The translations under genes were made by a program, and so were the position numbers. Shown piece after piece: positions 32,433-34,985 of a stretch of DNA of 34,985 nt (position 1 is its first letter; every line of letters starts with the position of its first letter). Source of the stretch: Thaumasiovibrio sp043421945 (lineage in GTDB: Bacteria; Pseudomonadota; Gammaproteobacteria; Enterobacterales; Vibrionaceae); NCBI GenBank assembly GCA_043421945.1, contig JBHOGO010000049.1, forward strand, positions 1-34,985, written 5' to 3'. The notes beneath the pieces are model-generated. The model had not been told where the DNA came from. It searched no databases and saw only the letters and a program-made list of their open reading frames with translations.

Positions 32433-34391
32433 TTAGAAGTTGTAGTTAATGCCTAAACGTACATCTCGACCAGGTGCATAAACACCAGCTACCAAATCGA
32501 AGTTTTCAAAGTCGGTATAATCACCAACACTTGAGTGGTCACGGTAATATTCATTAAACAAGTTAGTTACCGTGAAGTTAACATTGAGATCGTCGTTTCC
32601 TAACGGGTACCATTGTACGAAGATATCGTGTACCTGATAGCTTGGTTTATCAATAGTCGATCCTTCAGGAACATACTCATTGATAACTTCGAGATCCTTC
32701 AGCGCTGCAACATAAGAGTAGTTCCAGCCAAATTCGAGGTCTGGATTAACGTTGTACGTTAGATTTAGACCGAAGGTATCACCTCGAGAATTACCAATGC
32801 CTTCATGGTCATACCCATTAAGCTTTTGACCATTGAGCTTGGCATCGACACTGCTAAAGCTAGCAATCGCTGTCACGTTGTCATACCAGTATTGCGCTTT
32901 TAGCTCATACCCTTTGGTCTTTAGCTGACCAACGTTTTCGTACTGGCGGCTTACTGCTTTAATCACATCATCGACAGTACTCTGGAATAGTGTTACAGAC
33001 GCCAACCAGTTAGACGGTTGATAAACAAGCCCAATCTCTGCATTTTCAGCCGTTTCTTCTTTTAAGTTGGGGTTCACAGTATTTGATGTGAGTGTGAAAG
33101 TGTCGCCGACTTGCTTACCACGTAAAGCTTGTGCGTAACCGGCATTTAATTTTAGGTCATCGATAATTTGATAGTTAAAGCCCACATTGGAGCTAATACC
33201 GTCGCTGTTTATTTTTGTTTCTGTAGAAAGCTGTTCCATTTGGTACTTATCGTATCTAGTACCATAGCTCAATAGCAGTGATTCATTCACCTGCCAGTGG
33301 TCTTGTACGTATAAACCGAGAACACTCCCTTCTTCCGTTATCGCTGGATCAGCGCCAGGCTCAAGAGATTGCGCCTTTGCTTCATCTAAACGGTATTCAA
33401 CACCATAAGTTAAAGAGTGTTGGTCGAAATGGCTGGTATTACGTACGTCAGCACCGACAGTGTTGACTTCACCATTATATTTGCCGTAAACAGCATTCTG
33501 GGTGACATCTGCTTGAGTGTAATAGAGCGAATTCTCAAGATTGACGAGTTCATTGAAGCTAAAAGTATGATTCGCTATGAATGTGTGTCTCTGAGTCTCT
33601 AAAGGGTAGAGCGGATCATCTGCTAATGCCGGCCAGTTTGGACGTCGACCAAACTCGCCTTCCTCGTTGCGGTTTTCATAGCTAAAAGATAAGGTTTGGT
33701 TGTCAGTTAGATATCCATCGACCTTGATAAAACCAAGGGTGCGGTCAGATGAAGAACCTCTAATTTCATCGCCGTTACCGTCATTCATGTTGTTATTTGT
33801 TGTCGTAACAAATGAACCTAGAATCCCCCAACTTTCGCTTATTTCACCATATAAACTGGCACTTGTTTTGTGTCCATTATTACTAAAGTAGTTTGCACTC
33901 ACTGAGCCGCCAAAGCTTTCTCCTGGAGCTAATAGATCATGTGCACTTTTTGTTTTGAATCGAATAGCACCCCCTAGGGCACCAAAGCCACTTGTTGCTT
34001 CCCCTGCGCCTGACTGAACTTCAACTGTTTTGAGTAAATCAGGGTCGATAGATAAGCGGCCAATATGGTGAAACAAAGTACTGGTTTGCGGAGCGCCATC
34101 AACAGTGACATTTAGATAAGTATCTTCCAAACCTCGAACGTATACTTTTTGCGCGACGCCGATTGAGCCACCGACTGAAACCGCTGGATCGGTTCGGAAT
34201 ATATCGTCGAGATCTTGAGCTTGGAAGCTATCGATTTCAGCATCGGTAACGGCAAAGTTGGTCAAATCGCCAACAATAACGATAACCTCTGGCGTTTGCT
34301 CGCTGTCCGAAGCTGAGTTGTTTGCAAATGCTATCGAAGAAGTAAGTGTACCCGCAATAGTCATTGCGAGTAATGAGACTTTGAATTTCAT
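32433..34391 (-). CDS. TonB-dependent outer-membrane receptor, iron-regulated
   Basis: A 652-residue receptor. The signal peptide is MKFKVSLLAMTIAGTLTSSIAFA (cleavage before NNS). A TonB-box-like EVIVIVG (about 35-41) follows, then a plug domain (about 45-150) with VYVRGLEDTYLNVTVDGAPQ and GAGEATSGFGALGGAIRFKTK. The rest is a 22-strand-type barrel ending in the aromatic RLGINYNF. The segment NPNLKEETAENAEIGLVY resembles the NPNL block of haem and haemoglobin receptors, but the accompanying FRAP block reads ALRGKQ, so the ligand (haem, siderophore or other) is open. A Fur box lies upstream, supporting iron uptake. No TonB/ExbBD or periplasmic partners are in the window. Confidence 0.9.
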   Translation of the reverse strand: MKFKVSLLAMTIAGTLTSSIAFANNSASDSEQTPEVIVIVGDLTNFAVTDAEIDSFQAQDLDDIFRTDPAVSVGGSIGVAQKVYVRGLEDTYLNVTVDGAPQTSTLFHHIGRLSIDPDLLKTVEVQSGAGEATSGFGALGGAIRFKTKSAHDLLAPGESFGGSVSANYFSNNGHKTSASLYGEISESWGILGSFVTTTNNNMNDGNGDEIRGSSSDRTLGFIKVDGYLTDNQTLSFSYENRNEEGEFGRRPNWPALADDPLYPLETQRHTFIANHTFSFNELVNLENSLYYTQADVTQNAVYGKYNGEVNTVGADVRNTSHFDQHSLTYGVEYRLDEAKAQSLEPGADPAITEEGSVLGLYVQDHWQVNESLLLSYGTRYDKYQMEQLSTETKINSDGISSNVGFNYQIIDDLKLNAGYAQALRGKQVGDTFTLTSNTVNPNLKEETAENAEIGLVYQPSNWLASVTLFQSTVDDVIKAVSRQYENVGQLKTKGYELKAQYWYDNVTAIASFSSVDAKLNGQKLNGYDHEGIGNSRGDTFGLNLTYNVNPDLEFGWNYSYVAALKDLEVINEYVPEGSTIDKPSYQVHDIFVQWYPLGNDDLNVNFTVTNLFNEYYRDHSSVGDYTDFENFDLVAGVYAPGRDVRLGINYNF

Positions 34392-34473
34392 TGGGGGATA
34401 CCTTAATTACTGTGCAGGTTTTCCATAACCTGAGTCATTAGAACACACGCTCGAAGATAAACGAAAGTATTAC

Positions 34474-34492
34474 GCTAATGATAATTGTTATT
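34474..34492 (-). promoter_or_regulatory. Fur box upstream of the TonB-dependent receptor
   Basis: GCTAATGATAATTGTTATT on the plus strand matches the 19-bp Fur consensus GATAATGATAATCATTATC at 15 positions by my count. It lies about 83 bases before the receptor start, where an operator over the promoter would be expected, and predicts repression in iron-replete cells. Confidence 0.75.
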
Positions 34493-34499
34493 ATTATTG

Positions 34500-34985
34500 T
34501 TTATGGTAATGGGTAGTTATTTTGTGGTCAAGAAGTTTATCCTGTTCAGGAAATGAAAAGCTTCACCCTATACATCACGTATTAATAATGTGTATGTGAT
34601 TTTGGTTTTAATTGTTGTGCGTTATGTGAATCTTGTAAAGAATAAATTATTTCGTATGAAAAATATACGCCTTTATAATGCGGTAGCTTTTAGCAAAGAA
34701 GATCATGTAAGTGTATATGGCTAACGGCTCAATCAAGCTGACTAAACCACGAGTTTATCTTGAGTAGGTTATCATTAGGTTCAGGGTGGGGGATTGATGC
34801 TGCCTAAGTCGCCAACAGAAAGGTATTAACGACATGTTGAGCCTTATTTATTATAATGCATCTTAGCTAGATAATAATAAAAAGGGCAGTGCTTTTGATA
34901 TCAGCACCGCAGGGCAAGATCATGAACGTTTTTCGAGCAAAATGATCAGTTTGACGATCAGTTTTACTTGTGATCTTATACTCCC
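34500..34985. other. intergenic, no gene seen
   Basis: No ORF or RNA gene could be supported here. The last 70 bases are rich in GATC (34918, 34944, 34956, 34972), including two copies of GATCAGTTT. The stretch probably belongs to the control region of a gene beyond the window. Confidence 0.4.

Noticed and set aside
34915..34985. A chromosomal replication origin (oriC) at the right edge
   Set aside because: There is loose similarity to the E. coli oriC 13-mers, but no DnaA box, mioC or mnmG is visible and the sequence ends too soon. Kept only as a GATC-dense observation.

Overview
The window looks like chromosomal DNA of a Vibrio-type marine gammaproteobacterium. Base composition is moderately AT-rich. 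The envelope lipoproteins, the phosphonate-type ABC transporter, the Fur-boxed TonB receptor and especially an aryl polyene (APE) pigment cluster with an internal aromatic amino acid ammonia-lyase all fit Vibrionaceae. This assignment rests on gene content read by eye, not on a database search.

Left part (1-5.5 kb): scattered single genes. They are a small two-helix membrane protein, an NlpC/P60 lipoprotein, a nitroreductase (minus), a doubtful orphan ORF (minus) and a large Cache-GGDEF-EAL c-di-GMP protein. Next (5.6-9.1 kb) is a complete phnD-phnC-phnE-phnE transporter operon on the minus strand, with a run of 11-bp TGTCA-type repeats upstream that looks like a Pho box. At 9.4-10.95 kb are a small lipoprotein and a secreted transglutaminase-like protein whose signal peptide lies in a different reading frame from its catalytic domain.

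Centre (11.0-28.6 kb): an APE biosynthesis cluster. A minus-strand arm carries apeA (methyltransferase) and apeB (phosphopantetheinyl transferase), overlapped by a PagL-like outer-membrane lipid A deacylase gene. A divergent plus-strand arm reads apeC, D, E, F, G, H, I, J, an ammonia-lyase gene, then apeK, L, M, N, O, P, Q, R. Most junctions overlap by 4-20 bases, so it reads as one translationally coupled operon. The logic is as follows. The lyase could supply a hydroxycinnamate-type aryl acid. ApeH activates the aryl starter onto an ACP (ApeE/F, primed by ApeB). ApeO/ApeC and ApeR extend it, ApeQ reduces, and ApeI/ApeP dehydrate to give the polyene. ApeA methylates the aryl head. ApeD/ApeJ/ApeK attach it to a lipid or sugar, and ApeM with ApeL/ApeN exports it to the outer membrane. 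The PagL-like enzyme and three downstream envelope genes (28.7-30.5 kb: lipase-like lipoprotein, secreted 130-aa protein, small lipoprotein) are candidate accessory parts.

Right part (30.5-35 kb): an in-frame chimera made of the start of HutI and the end of HutH (a scar of a lost histidine-utilisation operon), a divergent FolD, a back-to-back terminator pair, and a TonB-dependent receptor behind a clear Fur box. The last 70 bases are GATC-dense and belong to something beyond the window.

The least expected items are the PagL-like gene overlapping apeB, the possible frameshift at a T7 tract at the start of apeC, the palindromes in the apeA/apeC divergent region, the hutI'-'hutH fusion and the frame-split transglutaminase. 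No rRNA, tRNA, CRISPR array or insertion sequence was seen.
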